Source of the DNA: Litsea cubeba
Lineage: Eukaryota; Streptophyta; Magnoliopsida; Laurales; Lauraceae
Direction: 5' to 3'
DNA length: 64,000 nt
NCBI GenBank assembly: GCA_012931725.1
Contig: CM022946.1
Span: 57,252,058-57,316,057 of the forward strand
The notes beneath the pieces were generated by a model, which worked only from the letters and a program-made list of their open reading frames with translations, was not told where the DNA came from and made no database searches. This document shows positions 36,516 to 48,925 of this stretch, piece by piece; position 1 is the stretch's first letter, and each line of letters begins with the position of its first letter. Made by a program: the position numbers and the translations under genes.

Positions 36516-38220
36516 TTCATTTGATTTGCTTCTCGATTCATCTTATAAGAGTTTGAGTTTGAGAAGTTTGATGAACCAATTCATCAAGGCCTATATCTAA
36601 ACACCAAACCACTCAAGATAGCTATTCTTCTTTAAATTACTTTAGGCCAAATTTTACTTCAATCGGAGTTGGGCCCAGTTATTCATGTGTAAAACAAATG
36701 GATAAAAATAAAAACCAAACTAAAATCCCATCTTTTTACTGTTGATTGATTTTAAAATGGAACCAACTCTGATTGGAGTTAGATATGGACTAGTGTTAAA
36801 TTAATACATAGGGATGCTATGCTTTTGAGAAGCTTGGAGTTTTAGGTAAGCTACACTTTTAGGACTCAGCTTAGAGAACCTTATGAGAATAGTTTGCAAA
36901 TCAAATTGCAATTTTTTGGAAGGAACTATTTGCAGTTTGAAGGCCTGATTATGTTATGAGTTGGGTAATTTGGGTTACTGTTGATAATCTCTCACAGTAA
37001 GCAACTGTCAATGCTAGTTTGGACTTTGGATTGAATCAAAACAAGTCAGTATTATGCTTGGAAATCCCTTTAGTACTGGTGATTTGGTTACTTTTTACTG
37101 CATTGTTAGATTGTGGTAGATTATGCCAGCTTGGTTAGGCAAATATTTTTTATGAATGAGGTGCGTGAATTTCTTTAGTGATTATATTTTAATAGACTCA
37201 CAGTTTTTTTTTTTTCCTTTTAACTTTCATACCCACTCACACATTTTGTCCAAGTCCTAACCATCAGCGCTACAACTGGAGATCGAACCCAGGTATTGTT
37301 AGACTGAATTTCATATGAAATTATCACATGGATTTGGATACTTATAAAAATCTTGATCTTGGATGTATCTAAGATTGTTACATATGTTGGGTCATTAGAT
37401 ATCTCATTGCCATATGAAACCTCACTCCTTGAGGGTTCTTTTCATTTTCTTAGAAGAAAGTAAGCAACAATCATTTATTTCCAAATGTGGTTCATAGGAG
37501 AAGTGGAATAAATATCCCGAAAAACTTCTACAAGTAATCTATATGCTAACTCTTTTCTTTTCTTTTCTTTTTTTTTTTGAAAAAAAAGAAAGAAAAAGAA
37601 TAAATTCATTAGATGTTATGCCCATGTCAAACTAACAACTTTATTATTTTGGTTGAAAAAGAAGGAAAGAAAAATAATAAATTCATTAGATGGTATGCCC
37701 ATGTCAAACTAACAACTTTATTATTTTGGGGTAATCGACCAAGGCGCCTAAATCAGTTTTTTTGCAGGAACTTCTTTTCTTTCTTTCTTTCTTTCTTTAT
37801 TTACTTTTTTTTAATGGTTTCTTTTTTCTTCATTCATTGTACACACACAAATAGGATATGTGGAAACTTCTTCAAACATGTCTATCACCTTAATTTTGTG
37901 TGTTTAATTGGCAAGAACACCTGTGATATGCAGATACTTCTATAATTATATGCCTAGCATACCAATATTCGTACTTGATACTGCATCTAGGAAATAGTTT
38001 CAACTCATCCTACTTTATTAAGTCCATTATTTCATAGAGCTCTATTATCTTTTTTACTTCTCAACATAAATAAGATCTCAGAAAGGATTACAAATAGTGA
38101 CAATTTCATTAATTTTAGATATGTATTGTAGGTGAAAAGTAATACTATGTATCTTTTTTTTAAAGGAAATTGAATACTTAACAGTTAACATAGAAGATTT
38201 AAAAAGAAATATGAAGTTTA
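36516..38220. other. presumed SMO1 intron 2 sequence, no gene seen
   Basis: AT-rich DNA without recognisable coding. It contains a two-copy direct repeat (AATAAATTCATTAGATG(T/G)TATGCCCATGTC... at 37599-37654 and 37674-37730) and a (CTTT)n run near 37774-37799. I searched it by eye for the missing SMO1 exon (third His box) and saw none. Confidence 0.55.
37599..37730. repeat. direct duplication of a ~56-bp block
   Basis: Two copies of a block beginning AATAAATTCATTAGATG and ending CTTTATTATTTTGG are separated by 19 bp of A/G-rich DNA. They differ at about one base. Confidence 0.85.
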
Positions 38221-40395
38221 TGTTATGGACATGAGTCATATCCATATCCATGTTTTCGATTTTGGAAACTGCAAAGCTGTTGGAAGTAGGTGGGCCTTCT
38301 TAATGGGCTTTCAAAACTTTTGACCCACTTAATGCGAGGATCAAACACCCAAAAGGCCAATAATCCAATCCCAAGACCTAAAACCCTAATCTCATGCATT
38401 AAGATCAAAGATTTATCAAGAAGACAGATCAAAAAAAGTAAACAAAGCACATGCAACAAGATCTACTAAAACAAATAAGTTGTAGATCTATACCTTAGGA
38501 GCTTGGTTGTGGTCAAATCGAGAACTTTGATTTATTGATTCCATGAAAACCATTTTCGCATATTAGATCTCCTTAGCCTTGGTGTTGTTCCACGCTCTAA
38601 CCCTCTTGTTAGAGAACTTCTTAAAAGAGGATCTCAAATAAGAAGAAAACCTTAGGCACTCTAGAAGGAAACCAGAGGAGAGAAAGAGGAGTGGGAGTCC
38701 AATACTGGGCGTGGGTTACCTTGGATGTCCACCCTGGCCCCCTCTTATTTATAGGTTTGGTAAACCTCCTCTTGGTCTAACTTTAAAAGTCTCACTTCTA
38801 TTCTTAGTATATGTCATCCTCCTCCTTTCCTTAAGGGTTCCAATGGGATTAGTAACCATCTTAGATGGGGACCACTAGGAATTTCTTAGAAACTGGCTTC
38901 AACTGAAGATCTGGACCCCACATCTCATATGAATTCCAGACTCACTATTAATTGGAAATAACTCTACTAGATAAATATAATTGCACTCCAGTCTTAGGAA
39001 TATTTACAAGAAGACCCTAATCTTCCCAGTTTCTGTAAGTAGGTCCCTCCATCAATTATATCCATTGATCTATTAGAGTTAATCTGTCCAACCAAATTAG
39101 ATCCAAATCTTATTATCCATGTGACCCAATTAATCACAATAATCATTAGTACCATCCAATTAATTCTTAATTGAGATGGATGTGCACTTACCAATGATAA
39201 ACTTCATTAATTGGCATAATGAGATATTTCTCTCTTAGAGGATAGATTCCATCTTGAGAATTATAAGTTCCCATAGTCCAACTTAGGGCTGTCAAAATGC
39301 CACACGACCCGGTAACACGACACGAACCCACATGATATTAACGGGTTCGGATAGGCTCTTCATGGGTTCGGGTCGTAACGGGTCAAACCCGTTAACACGT
39401 TAAGTTAACAGGTCGTGTACGAATTAAACCAGTACCCCTTAACAACCTGCTTAACCCGTTAAAAAAATTTTAGTCCCTAAGTGTGGCTAGAATTAATTTA
39501 TATTCATAAAGAAGAAATTGAAATTTATTGTTTTATAGCGGGGTTTTAGGTAGGATCCATTCGAGATCCTCACTTATAGTTTTGAGTGGTTTATATATTT
39601 TTATCCTTACATATTTTTGTATGGATTTTCTTTTAATTTTCGAAATGACTTGATTACTTAACGGATTGGGTCGGGTAACTCGTTAAATCAATGGGTCGTG
39701 TTCGAGTTGGATATTTTGACCCGTTAAGTTAACGGGTCGTGCACGGGTTGAGGTGATTTTAACTCGAGTTTGTTAACTAGCAACCCGAATTCGTTAACAC
39801 GACACGATTAAAAGCCCTAGTCCCACTACCTCGTACCCAAGATACCGAGGTATTGACCTACAATTGGCTCAGTCATTGGTATCTCAAAGTAAATGCATAG
39901 TAAAAACTTGAGTCCATTAATCTCTCAAGATTGAAACCTATTGTATGAAATTACGAAAGCAATCATTTAATCATAGACGGATTTGGATAAGGTGCTACTC
40001 ATGGTCCTTCAGTACATCCAATGTACTAGCATAACAATCTAGAGTCTTACACTCTGATAATTAAGATAAGTTATACAATCTCATAGTAATTGCAGTGCTA
40101 CAACATTTTCATATGAGATGCCTAGTCTCATTACTGGTTTTGAGAAATACTTCAAGTATAAGATTTGTGATCCATGTCTCATGTATGTGAATCTCATCCA
40201 CAGATATGGATTACATTTAATATACTTGTAGGCTCCGGTTCATCTCGTGAGCCATCATGTCATTTTATTTTCGTTATTGTGCAATCATAATTAAATACCA
40301 TTCATCACATGAATAAAGCATGAAATTATAAATAAATGAAGGAATAAATCAATTTATTCATATCATCCACTGGATTGAGGACATACAATCTAACA
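38221..40395 (-). mobile_element. possible solo LTR (copia-like), interrupted by a MITE
   Basis: On the minus strand the stretch starts TGTTAGATTGTATGTCC and could end GTCCATAACA, with a TATAAATAAG box at 38746-38754. No PBS, purine tract, coding or second copy is seen, and the flanking 5-mers (GTTTA, AAAGC) do not match. The LTR call is therefore tentative and the left edge is uncertain. Confidence 0.35.
39284..39819. mobile_element. hAT-like MITE with AACGGGTCGTG repeats (536 bp)
   Basis: Ends: TAGGGCTGTCAAAAT on the left and TAGGGCTTTTAATCG (reverse complement) on the right. The 8-bp flanks GTCCAACT (39276-39283) and GTCCCACT (39820-39827) match at 7 of 8. Many copies of AACGGGTCGTG and AACACGACACGA lie near both ends. 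Non-coding interior. Confidence 0.82.
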
Positions 40396-41232
40396 AAAGC
40401 CATATTCTCAATCCCTGTATACTTGCCTCCATTTGTATCAGGTATAAAAAAGAAAACTAAATGTTGATAATCGAACTGAACATACTTGATGGGGGACGAA
40501 TATCTGAATGTGATTTATAGTGTTGATTGCTGAACTAAGCTTCTTTAGGTACTGATGATCTAGCCAATGAAAAATGTGAAATTATCTTGTTGAGTTCAGT
40601 AAGGACGCAATTAGGTTGTTTCCGTTTTTCTTTGTGGCATAAACCATAGTGGTATCGGTACGCGTTATATAGGGTTGTTCTTTGCAGCTTGCTCTGTGGC
40701 CAATTGAACTGAATTGATGGGATCGGTGTTGCAAGCTGTTGATTTGCTGTGTGTAGTATTTGGTTCGTGGATATTTCTTTGCTAATTTGATGGATTTGTG
40801 CTATATTGATAACGGTATGAATCATGATGGCTTATGTATTGATCCAAATATAAATAGCCACACTCAAGGAATGACGGTGAAGAATTTTCCAAAGTCATCA
40901 TACAAGTACCTTGATTACTTTAAAGTCCTTTTTGTATGGCCACTTCACTTGTAAAGTGGAGTGCAGTAAAGCCTTCTTTCATCAGACAAGAAAAGACTAA
41001 GGGTCATATAAAAAATGTAAAATTTTAAATTCCCCCCTTCATTAAAAAAAGAGTAAAAAGGCGACATTCTTATACCACTAAAAGATAAAAATCCATCTAT
41101 TTTTTATTATAAAAGTAAAAAAGATTTCTTATCAAGCTACTAAAAATAAAATTTCATCATACTATGATTAGACTCCCTAATATTTTATTCTCTCTTCAGT
41201 ATTCACTTCACTTCATTTCAGCCAACAAGTAT
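40396..41232. other. non-coding spacer before Tat-1
   Basis: No supported gene. AAGTGGAGTGCAGTAAAG near 40956 and CACTTCACTTCATTTCAG near 41205 look like inverted ends of another small MITE, but the match is short. Confidence 0.4.
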
Positions 41233-42120
41233 TGTGTGGGGAGATTTCCGGAACACAGGATTAAGCTAATCACAGCCATCAGATGAGACTAAGCACTCTC
41301 ACGTGCCATCCGCATGCCATCCACGTGGCACCAAACTCACCTCGGCTAGCAGGGCGGAGGCCTCGGCCGAAGTCAAGCAGCTCCAGGCCGCTAGCGCCGA
41401 GCTCGACTATCCCATGCGCCCATCTTGGCTGAGAGCTCCACCCAGGCTGAAGGAGCCCGGACGAAAGCCGAGGCACGAAAGAACTTCCACTCGCACCCCT
41501 CATCCCCCACGTCATTAGGCACGTGGAGGAATAGGGGGGCGAGCCAGTGAGGCAGGTGCGACATCCAGCCGTCCACAATCTTCGCCAGATCACTGACATG
41601 GCGGCATCCAGCGGCTGAAGCCACATCAGGGCAAGGCCCGAGGGCGGATCCGATGGTACCCCAACCGTCAAAGGCGCCCAACACGATCTGGCCCAACGTG
41701 ACGCGCATTTAATGCAACGTGGGCTGATCCGACTGGCATTAAATGCGGAGTGGGCTGGGTTGGACCGCATTAATTGCAACGTGGGCTGATCATGACTTCC
41801 CAGTCGAATCATGAGACCCATGCCAAGATATCGTCCAAGATATCTTCCCAAGACACTATAAAAATAGTCCCATACCACATGCAAGGTACGCACGATACAA
41901 CTCATAGAGCTGTTACTCTGCCTCTCTTCTTCCTCTCCTTCCATTGTTCCAGTTCATTCACTGACTTTGGCATCGGAGAGCCTTGCGCCGCCCAGGCCAG
42001 GGTCCTCTGACCGTGTGTTCTTCTCTTTCAGGCTTTCGGACGGTACCCAGTCATCACCATTGTTGGATAAGTCCTCTAAGGCTCCCCAGTTATTGTGGGT
42101 CATTATTTTCTGCACCTACA
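41233..42120 (+). repeat. Tat-1 5' LTR
   Basis: TGTGTGGGGAGATTTCC to TTTTCTGCACCTACA. TATA box TATAAAAA at 41857-41864. Open frames on either strand inside it recur in the 3' LTR only because the LTRs are copies. Confidence 0.93.
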
Positions 42121-42142
42121 ATTGGCGCCGTCTGTGGGAAAG
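42121..42142 (+). other. Tat-1 primer binding site
   Basis: TTGGCGCCGTCTGTGGGAA directly follows the LTR, and the same word with one change (GGTGCC) follows the Tat-2 LTR at 57132. I do not assign the tRNA. Confidence 0.7.
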
Positions 42143-42199
42143 TAATATCCCAACCTTCCCAACTTTCCCAACCTCCTCAACCTCAACCTCCCAGAAGCC

Positions 42200-45100
42200 A
42201 TGCCTCCGAAAGCTAGGAAAGGCGGAGAATCCTCGAGAGCGGCGCTCGAGCTGCCACCACCGTCGACGGACGTCCCTCCCCAAGGGCGTTCCCGAACGAT
42301 GCATGGCGCATCTGCAGGCGAGGGCCGCTTAGGCTCGCAACTTTTTGTCGAGGTCCCCCTCCAAGAAGGACTCGAGACCTCGTTTTCAGCAGACGAAGTT
42401 ACGCCACCCCAACGCGACAAGCATCGGCATGAGCGCCTTCGCAAGGATAAAGCCGTTGCCGTGGAAGAAGCGCGTCGAGTTCAACCTCCTGCCGCTGGAG
42501 GGGACGTCGCAGCTCAAAATGCCCTCCTCCAGAAGCAGGAACGGCTTATCCGCAAGCTCCAGCAGCAGCTGAGAGCAGCGCAGACTGCCTCGTTGAGGCA
42601 AGTCTCTGACCCTCAAGGAAAGAAGGACGCCCCCGACAGAGCAGCCCAGCCTCCTCGCGAAGGTCCCAGAAATCATCTGGACCACAAGCGGAGTCAGATC
42701 CATGACGAAGGCTCTAGCAACAGTCGAAGTCATCACAGCCGCGATGGCCGAGCCCACAGCCATCACAGCCCGAACCACTCCAAGCGAAAGTCAAGAGCCC
42801 ATACTCCGGAAAAGGACGACGAGCAAGAGCGATTCGACAAGCGCGTCAGGTTGGCTCTTCAGCGCAACCTGGAGGTGCGGGACCAGAAGCAGATCTGTGG
42901 CCACACTGATCTAGGGGCCTCGCCCTTCACGGGGGATATCGGGTGCACCCCCTTGCCCAGAAAGTTCTCCGTCCCGCGGTTCGTCCCCTACGACGGACTG
43001 TCCGACCCATCCGCTCACCTCCGTCACTTTTCCCAGAAGATGTCCATCTGGGGAAACGAGGGTCACCTTAACTGCAAAATCTTCTCCTCCAGTTTGGGTG
43101 ACCTCCCTCTGAAGTGGTTTTGCGCCCTCCCACGGGAGTCGATTTCGAGCTGGAAGGAGCTCCAGCTCTCCTTTCTGAAGAAGTTCTAAGCTTACAGCGT
43201 CGTCCCCAAGAAAGAAGGGGACCTTCTCGCCCTGAGAATGAAGCAGGGTGAGACCCTCGCCAAGTTCGCCCGACGATTCTGGGCGGTTTACAGCCAGATC
43301 GAGGGCACTAGGGAAGAGATAGCGATCTATGCCTTCCAACATGCCCTGATCCCCGGCCACGACCTCCGGAAGGACTTGGTCGGAGACCCCCCAGAGTCCA
43401 TGCCAGAGCTAATGTCCCGGATAAAGCGCTTCGTCGCCCGGGAGGAAGATGAAACCCAGGCCCGAGGAGAGGACGAAAGGCCAGAGCCCGAGCACAAGAG
43501 CAACCAGCCTCGGCAGAGAGGCGGGGGGCCCTTCCAGAAGCAGGAGCCCAAGCAGGCCTGGTCCACCAGTTCGGCGAAGCCTACGTCGTCCCGATCTAGG
43601 GGCATCTGGAGGCCCAAACCCCCCACCAGCGCCGGTCAGAGCGTCAACGTCGTCTTCAAGGAGCCGACGTACCGTATCCTGGGCAAGATAAGGACTAAGT
43701 CGTTCTTCCAGTGGCCTCCGCCCTTGAAGAATGAGCCCACCACCGGCAGCCGAAGCAAGCTCTATTGCTCCTATCACAGGGGTAAGGGGCACAAGACCGA
43801 GGATTGCAATTCTCTGAAGTGGTACCTGGAGAAGCTAGCCAGCGAGGGCCACATTCCAGAGTTCGTCAAGGCAGATGATGCCGGCGACAGCGAGGGCCGA
43901 GCTCACCAGAGCGCGGCTCGGGAGCCAGACAGTGAGGATTCTGAGAAGATCATTAACGTGATCCATCTGGCGTCCTCAGTCCCCTCTCCCTCGTCTCGTG
44001 GAGGCTCGCAGGCCCGTGCCGAGGCCAGGCGAGCGTCGCATGGGAAGGAGGTCATGAAAGCCGAGCTCGCACCGGCATCCAAGAGAGCTCGCCGAGACCG
44101 GCCCGCGATCTCGTTCTCAGATAAGGATCTAGAGGGAATCCAGCTCCCTCACAACGACCCCCTGCTCCTCGCAATGAAGCTGAGAGACTTCACCGTGAAG
44201 AGGATCCTCGTCGACTCCGGTAGCTCTTCCGAGGTCCTCTACTACGACTGCTTCAAGAAGATGAACCTCTCGGAAGCAGACCTCACGGAGGTCCGTGCAC
44301 CCCTACTAGGGTTGTCCGCCACGCCAGTCTACCCCAAGGGTAGGATCACCCTGGAGACCCGGGTCGGCTGAAGCCTCCGTGTCGGCCGACTTCCTGGTCG
44401 TGGACGCCTCTTCTCCCTACAACGTCATCTTGGGCAGAACGTGGCTCCACAAGTTGGAAGCAGTCCCTTCTTCCCTCCACCAGAAACTGAAGTTCGTCCT
44501 CGAGAACAAGGAGGGCAAGATGGAAGTGGTCACAGTGGAAGGAGACCAGCAGCAGGCTAGGCAGTGCATGCTGGCCGCGGTCCCAACAGTGAAGGAGTCA
44601 GAGCGCGTCAACCTCGCTGAATTCGAGAAAGGCCTAGACGAAATCGGCCGAGATCCTGAGAAGAAAAGCATCGAGGACCTGACCGAGGTCAGACTAAGCT
44701 CGGCAGACCCAGATAGATTCTTCCTGATCGGCACCCAGCTGCCCGACGAATAAAGAGCCGAGCTCTCAAGGTTCCTGATGCAGAACGTCGACGTCTTTGC
44801 TTGGAGCCCAAGTGAAATGCCTGGGGTCGACCCTGAGGTCATGTGCCACAAGTTAAACGTGGACCCCAACCACAAACCGGTAGTACAGAGGGCCCGGAGG
44901 ACAGGGCTGCAGCAGACAGATGCGGTTGTCGAAGAGATCGACAACCTGCTCACGGCAGGAGCCATCCGGGAAGTCCAGTACCCGGTCTGGCTGGCCAACA
45001 CGGTGGTGGTCAAGAAGAAAACTGGTAAATGGAGGGTGTGCGTGGACTTCACGGACTTGAACAGGGCCTGCCCTAAAGACAGTTTCCCCCTTCCAAAAAT

Positions 45101-47948
45101 TGACCAACTGATCGACGCCACCGCTGGACACGACCGAATGAGCTTCCTCGACGCCTATAGAGGCTACCACTAGATTCCACTATTCGAGCCTGACGAGGAG
45201 AAAACGTCATTCATAACCCCCCGCGGCACTTACTGCTATAAGGTGATGCCCTTCGGGCTAAAGAACGCGGGGGCGACCTATCAGCGCCTCGTGACAAAGA
45301 TGTTCCAGGCTTAGCTCGGCCGAACAGTAGAGGTGTACATTGACGACATGGTCGTCAAATCAGTGCACTCCAGCGACCACCTGGCAGATCTGGGCCAAGT
45401 CTTCGACATCCTTCGCACGTACAAGCTCAAGCTAAACGCTTCCAAGTGCGCCTTCGGCGTAGCCTCTGGCAAGTTCCTCGGCAGTTTGGTGACGCGGAGG
45501 GGGATAGAGGCTAATCCGGACCAGATCACCGTAATCCAGGGCATTCAGAGCCCCTCTACCACGAAAGAAGTCCAGAAGCTTACGGGAATGGCTGCAGCAC
45601 TCAATCGCTTCATCAGCCGGTCATCAGATAAGTGTAGGCCTTTCTTTCAGCTTCTAAAGAAAATTTTGAAATTCCAGTGGACCCCTGAGTGCGACCAGGC
45701 ATTGGCCGCACTCAAAACTTATTTGATGTCACCACCCTTACTCTCCACCCCAACCCTGGGGGAGATTTTGTATTTATACCTTGCGGTCTCGGATCACGAA
45801 GTGAGCTCCGTCCTCATCAGGGAGGACGAGGGAATTCAAAAACCAATTTACTATACGAGCAAGACCCTGCTCGATGCCGAGACCAGGTACCTTTTGTTGG
45901 AGAAGCTTGCGTTGGCCCTCGTCAGTGCCTCCCGCAAGCTCTCCCATTATTTCCAATCCCACACCATTGTGGTGATCACGGAGCATCCGCTCCGTTCAAT
46001 ATTCAAGAAGGCTGACTTTTCAGGGCGAATATCAAAGTGGGCAGTTGAACTAGGGCAGTACGATATACAGTACCGTCCCCGAACTGCGATCAAAGCCCAA
46101 ATTCTGGCAGACTTCATCGTTGAGTTCGTCTCGCCCAACTCAGCTCCGACCCAGCCCGGCACTGCACTGGGGGGCACGGGGCAGGAGCCAGAACTGACTG
46201 AGGTCGAACAGCCTCCCACCTCAGCATGGAAGATCTTTGTCGACGGGTCATCCACCTCCAAGAGAGCTGGTGCCGGCATAGTCCTCCAATCGCCAGAGGG
46301 TCTGGTCATAGAGCAGGCTTTCACCCTCGACTTCAAAGCGACAAACAATGAGGCAGAGTATGAAGCGCTGATAGCAGGGTTGAACAGCGCCCAAATCCTC
46401 GGAGCCCAACACCTGGTGATCTTCAGCGATTCTTAACTGGTAACTAGCCAGCTCGCCGGAGATTACCAGGCCAGGGACGATAGGATGGCGGCCTACTTAG
46501 CCCTTGCGAAAAAACTGCTGTCTCATTTCCAGAAAGCCGAGGTCAGGCAAATATCCCGAGATACCAACACGCACGCAGATGCGCTTGCGAAACTGGCCTC
46601 CGCCGTCGAAGCAGGGAAGAAAAGGACCATCGAGGTTGGGTTAGTATCAAGGTCAAGCTTAGAACTCCTTTCATCTCGGCTTGTCCTCTGTGCTGATCTC
46701 GGCCCAAGCTGGATGGATCCAATCGTCGCCTACTTGAAGGATGACCGGCTCCCTGAGGACAAGACTGAAGCTCACCGGATCAGACTCAAGGCAGCTCGAT
46801 TCTGGCTCTCTCCCGAAGGCAAACTCTACAGGAAATCCTTCACAGGTCCATACCTCCAGTGCGCCCATCCGAGCAAAGTGGACGACTTCCTGTATGAGAT
46901 CCACGAAGGAATCTGCGGCAGTCACATAGGAGGCCGATCACTGGCTTACAAAGCAATAAGCTAGGGTTACTGGTGGCCCTACATGCAGAAGGACGCGCAG
47001 GTGTACGCCAGGAAGTGTGAGAAGTGCCAGAAGTTCTCCCACTCTCTCCACCAGCCAGCACAAGATCTGAGTCCCCTCACTAGCCCATGGCCCTTCGCTC
47101 AATGGGGCCTGGACATCGTGGGGCCTCTTCACCGAGCTCCAGGAAACAAGAGATGGCTGATAGTCGCCACAGACTACTTCACAAAGTGGATAGAAGCTGA
47201 ACCGTTGTCCTCAGTCACGGACAGGGACTCCAGGAACTTCGTTTGGAAAAACATCCTAACGAGGTTCGGCATCCCTCGGACCCTGATTTCGGACAACGGG
47301 ACTCAGGTCGACTCCAAATCCTTCAAAGACTTCTGCCAAGAGCACGGTATCAGAAACCATTACTCCACTCCGGCATATCCACAGAGTAATGGCCAGGCAG
47401 AAATCTCTAACAAAGTGATCCTGGACGGCCTGAAGAAGCGACTGGACAAGGCAAAGGGAAGATGGACAGAGGAGCTTCCAAGCGTGCTATGGGCATACAG
47501 AACAACTCCAAGGAGGTCCACCTCGGCAACACCTTTCTCTCTGGCCTACGGGATGGAGGTGGTCATTCCTTTAGAGATCGGCCTCCCCACCCTGAGGACA
47601 GAACTGGTCGACCAAGGCCGAAATGACACGAACCTGGCAATGGAGCTGGAGCTGGCAGACGAGCGACGAGAAGCAGCAGCCCTGCGATTGACCGACTATC
47701 AGCAGCGATTAGCCAGGGCATACAATCAAAATGTCAGAGAAAGAAGATTCTCCGTGGGCGAGCTGGTTCTAAAAAAGGCCCTGCCAGCTGACAAAGAACC
47801 AAACGAAGGGAAACTGGCTCCGAACTGGCATGGCCCATTCAGGGTGGTCTCACTGGCAGGGAAATCAGCCTACAAGCTCGAAGACTTAGAAGGCAAGCCA
47901 CTGCCGAGACCGTGGAATGCATCCCACCTAAAGAAATTCTATTTCTAA
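42200..47948 (+). pseudogene. Tat-1 gag-pol (gag, protease, RT, two RNase H, integrase), six stops and one frameshift
   Basis: ATG at 42200 (MPPKARKGGESS). Gag core about 42960-43330 (FVPYDGLSDPSAHLRHFSQK), zinc-knuckle-like CSYHRGKGHKTEDC near 43765, protease DSGSS near 44212. A shift near 44370 changes frame. RT follows (WRVCVDFTDLNRACPKD, YIDDMVVKS at about 45335), then a gypsy-type RNase H (about 45680-46010) and a second, archaeal-type RNase H (IFVDGSSTSKRAGAGIVL, NNEAEYEALIAGL; 46225-46610). Integrase has its zinc region (46860-47040) and core (WGLDIVGPLH, LISDNGTQ, SNGQAEISNK), ending FYF, stop at 47946. In-frame stops: 43187, 44751, 45171, 45312, 46434, 46962. Five of the six sit where Tat-2 has Gln codons. 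Confidence 0.92.
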
Positions 47949-48021
47949 AGATGTAATGAATCCCGAATCAATGAAAGCAGCTTTTCGCCCTGTCATCAAT
48001 CTATCGTCTCTCTTTCTCTCC

Positions 48022-48665
48022 AAGGGTTCGTAGCCCTGGAAGGAGGCCTCGAGTTCGAACACTCGGCCGAATTCCTAAAGTCAGGGTTTTATCCCACTCT
48101 CCAAGGGTTCGTAGCCCTGGAAGGAGGCCTCGAGTTCGAACACTCGGCCGAATTCCTAAAGTCAGGGTTTTATCCCACTCTCCAAGGGTTCGTAGCCCTG
48201 GAAGGAGGCCTCGAGTTCGAACACTCGGCCGAATTCCTAAAGTCAGGGTTTTATCCCACTCTCCAAGGGTTCGTAGCCCTGGAAGGAGGCCTCGAGTTCG
48301 AACACTCGGCCGAATTCCTAAAGTCAGGGTTTTATCCCACTCTCCAAGGGTTCGTAGCCCTGGAAGGAGGCCTCGAGTTCGAACACTCGGCCGAATTCCT
48401 AAAGTCAGGGTTTTATCCCACTCTCCAAGGGTTCGTAGCCCTGGAAGGAGGCCTCGAGTTCGAACACTCGGCCGAATTCCTAAAGTCAGGGTTTTATCCC
48501 ACTCTCTAAGGGTTCGTAGCCCTGGAAGGAGGCCTCGAGTTCGAACACTCGGCCGAATTCCTAAAGTCAGGGTTTTATCCCACTCTCCAAGGGTTCGTAG
48601 CCTTAGAAGGAGGCCTCGAGTTCGAACACTCGGCCGAATTCCTAAAATCAGGGTTTATACACCCC
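48022..48665. repeat. 81-bp tandem array, 8 units, just after Tat-1 pol
   Basis: AAGGGTTCGTAG recurs at 48022, 48103, 48184, 48265, 48346, 48427, 48508 and 48589 (at 48589 with CCTTAG following), so the period is exactly 81 bp. Units are almost identical; only the last two carry changes. Each unit contains CTCGAGTTCGAACACTCGG. It occupies the 3' untranslated part of the sense transcript. Confidence 0.95.
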
Positions 48666-48919
48666 TCAAAGACCGTTGCCGAACTCCTGCTCACATAGCC
48701 GAGACCAGCGGTATTCTGGATCCACCTCGGCGCACAAGCAGTTCGTCTCGGCCAAAGCCAGCCATTTCGGCCAGAGACAGTTTTTAAGAAAGAACTGTGC
48801 AAGCACTGAAGCACGAAAAGGCAGCACAAAAACACAAATATTCCAAGACAGTGCAAGGAAAGTAAAAGAGAAGACACAAAGCACTGCATACAATTCAAGT
48901 GACCGCAAAATTCTTCCTT

Positions 48920-48925
48920 TTTATT
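48920..48925 (-). terminator. AATAAA poly(A) signal on the minus strand
   Basis: The minus strand reads CAATGAATAAAAAGG. The same layout (AATAAAAGAG preceded by CAATG) is at 63715-63720 in Tat-2, so the signal is shared by both copies. It would end a minus-strand transcript distinct from the antisense gene at 50046-52561. A possible promoter, TATAAGTAGGGG, lies near 49635-49645. No convincing product was found between them. Confidence 0.4.

Noticed and set aside
38216..40400. TSD for the possible solo LTR
   Set aside because: The flanking 5-mers differ (GTTTA and AAAGC), so the element is reported only at low confidence.
41279..41944. 221-residue minus-strand open frame, repeated at 53117-53782
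   Set aside because: It lies inside the Tat-1 LTR and occurs twice only because LTRs are copies. It has no family features and crosses the LTR promoter.
48022..48665. The 81-bp array as a protein-repeat gene (27 codons per unit; two sense frames stay open)
   Set aside because: There is no start codon, the homologous Tat-2 array has a ~58-bp unit that does not keep frame, and pol ends with a stop upstream.
48022..48665. CRISPR-like array
   Set aside because: Units abut directly with no unique spacers, and the setting is a plant retrotransposon.
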